Shown in pieces: positions 15,642 through 15,804 of a stretch of DNA of 15,804 nucleotides. How positions within the stretch are numbered: position 1 is the first letter of the stretch; every line of letters begins with the position of its first letter. The position numbers and the translations under genes were made by a program. The notes below the pieces were generated by a model. It was not told where the DNA came from and made no database searches. It saw only the letters and a program-made list of their open reading frames with translations. The DNA is from JBMNKL01 sp050261495 (GTDB lineage Bacteria; Bacillota; Clostridia; Acetivibrionales; DTU013): assembly GCA_050261495.1 (NCBI GenBank), contig JBLNDI010000063.1, forward strand, positions 1 through 15,804, read 5' to 3'.

Positions 15642-15804
15642 ATGATTTTAGGACTGAATTTGTCTTTTGCCGTAAAACGCTGGCTTGTGCCAAAGCAATT
15701 GGCTTCTATGTGCAGGAATGATTTTGGCGTGGAACATATCCAGTTCACATGGGACCTGATAGACCCGTGGTGGCCCGAACCCCAGAGAGACATAATGATT
15801 AAGG
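15642..15804 (+). CDS. Sugar (phosphate) isomerase/epimerase-like TIM barrel, 3' end cut by window edge
   Basis: Only the first 54 codons are present. The N-terminus LGLNLSFAVKRWLVP followed by FGVEHIQFTWDLIDPWWPE has the pattern of the first strands of xylose-isomerase-like (AP-endonuclease 2 superfamily) TIM barrels, which act as sugar or sugar-phosphate isomerases and epimerases. GGAGTG (15630-15635) lies 6 bases before ATG 15642, and the gene starts 26 bases after the permease stop, so it is probably cotranscribed with the transporter and acts on the imported sugar. The exact reaction cannot be told from this fragment. Confidence 0.7.
   Translation, partial: MILGLNLSFAVKRWLVPKQLASMCRNDFGVEHIQFTWDLIDPWWPEPQRDIMIK

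Noticed and set aside
1..15804. CRISPR arrays, insertion sequences, tRNA or rRNA genes, prophage parts
   Set aside because: No spaced direct repeats, transposase-like frames, terminal inverted repeats or RNA gene signatures were seen in the window.

Overview
The window looks like the chromosome of an anaerobic Gram-positive bacterium of the class Clostridia. The grounds are a complete Rnf complex in the clostridial gene order rnfCDGEAB, an S-layer-homology (SLH) anchored glycoside hydrolase, a YesM/YesN-type two-component pair, strong AGGAGG-type ribosome binding sites, and a preQ1-I riboswitch ahead of a QueT transporter gene. A cellulolytic or other polysaccharide-degrading, spore-forming relative is plausible, but the genus cannot be fixed from this sequence.

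Left half, all on the minus strand (read right to left): a GH18 glycosidase with three SLH repeats (7454-5781), a 259-base gap holding a good promoter embedded in palindromes, then rnfC-rnfD-rnfG-rnfE-rnfA-rnfB (5521-568) with overlapping or nearly touching genes. Only 27 bases after rnfB comes a preQ1-I-like aptamer (540-501), followed by an intrinsic terminator (444-421) and the 5' part of queT (366 to the window edge). Rnf exchanges electrons between ferredoxin and NAD+ and couples this to Na+ or H+ movement across the membrane. QueT is the substrate-binding component of an uptake system for queuosine precursors.

Right half, all on the plus strand: a promoter (TTGACA-17-AATAAT) drives a three-gene signalling operon. 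It encodes a YesN-type response regulator (7802-9427), a YesM-type histidine kinase with almost no extracellular part (9439-10473), and a tandem ABC-ATPase-like protein that has lost nearly all catalytic motifs in both halves (10445-11854). A strong hairpin terminator ends this unit. A second promoter (TTGGAT-17-TATAAT) starts a ribose-type sugar ABC transporter: lipoprotein binding protein (12001-13005), an intercistronic hairpin, a tandem ATPase with intact motifs (13098-14612) and a permease (14605-15615). The start of a TIM-barrel sugar isomerase/epimerase gene (15642 to the edge) follows.

The most interesting part is the right half. The kinase has no sensor domain, and the protein made from the same mRNA is a catalytically dead relative of the transporter ATPase encoded just downstream. 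My hypothesis is that the dead ATPase is an adaptor that lets the kinase read the state of the sugar permease, so that transport itself is the signal. This is inference from gene order and motif loss; nothing in the sequence proves contact between the proteins.
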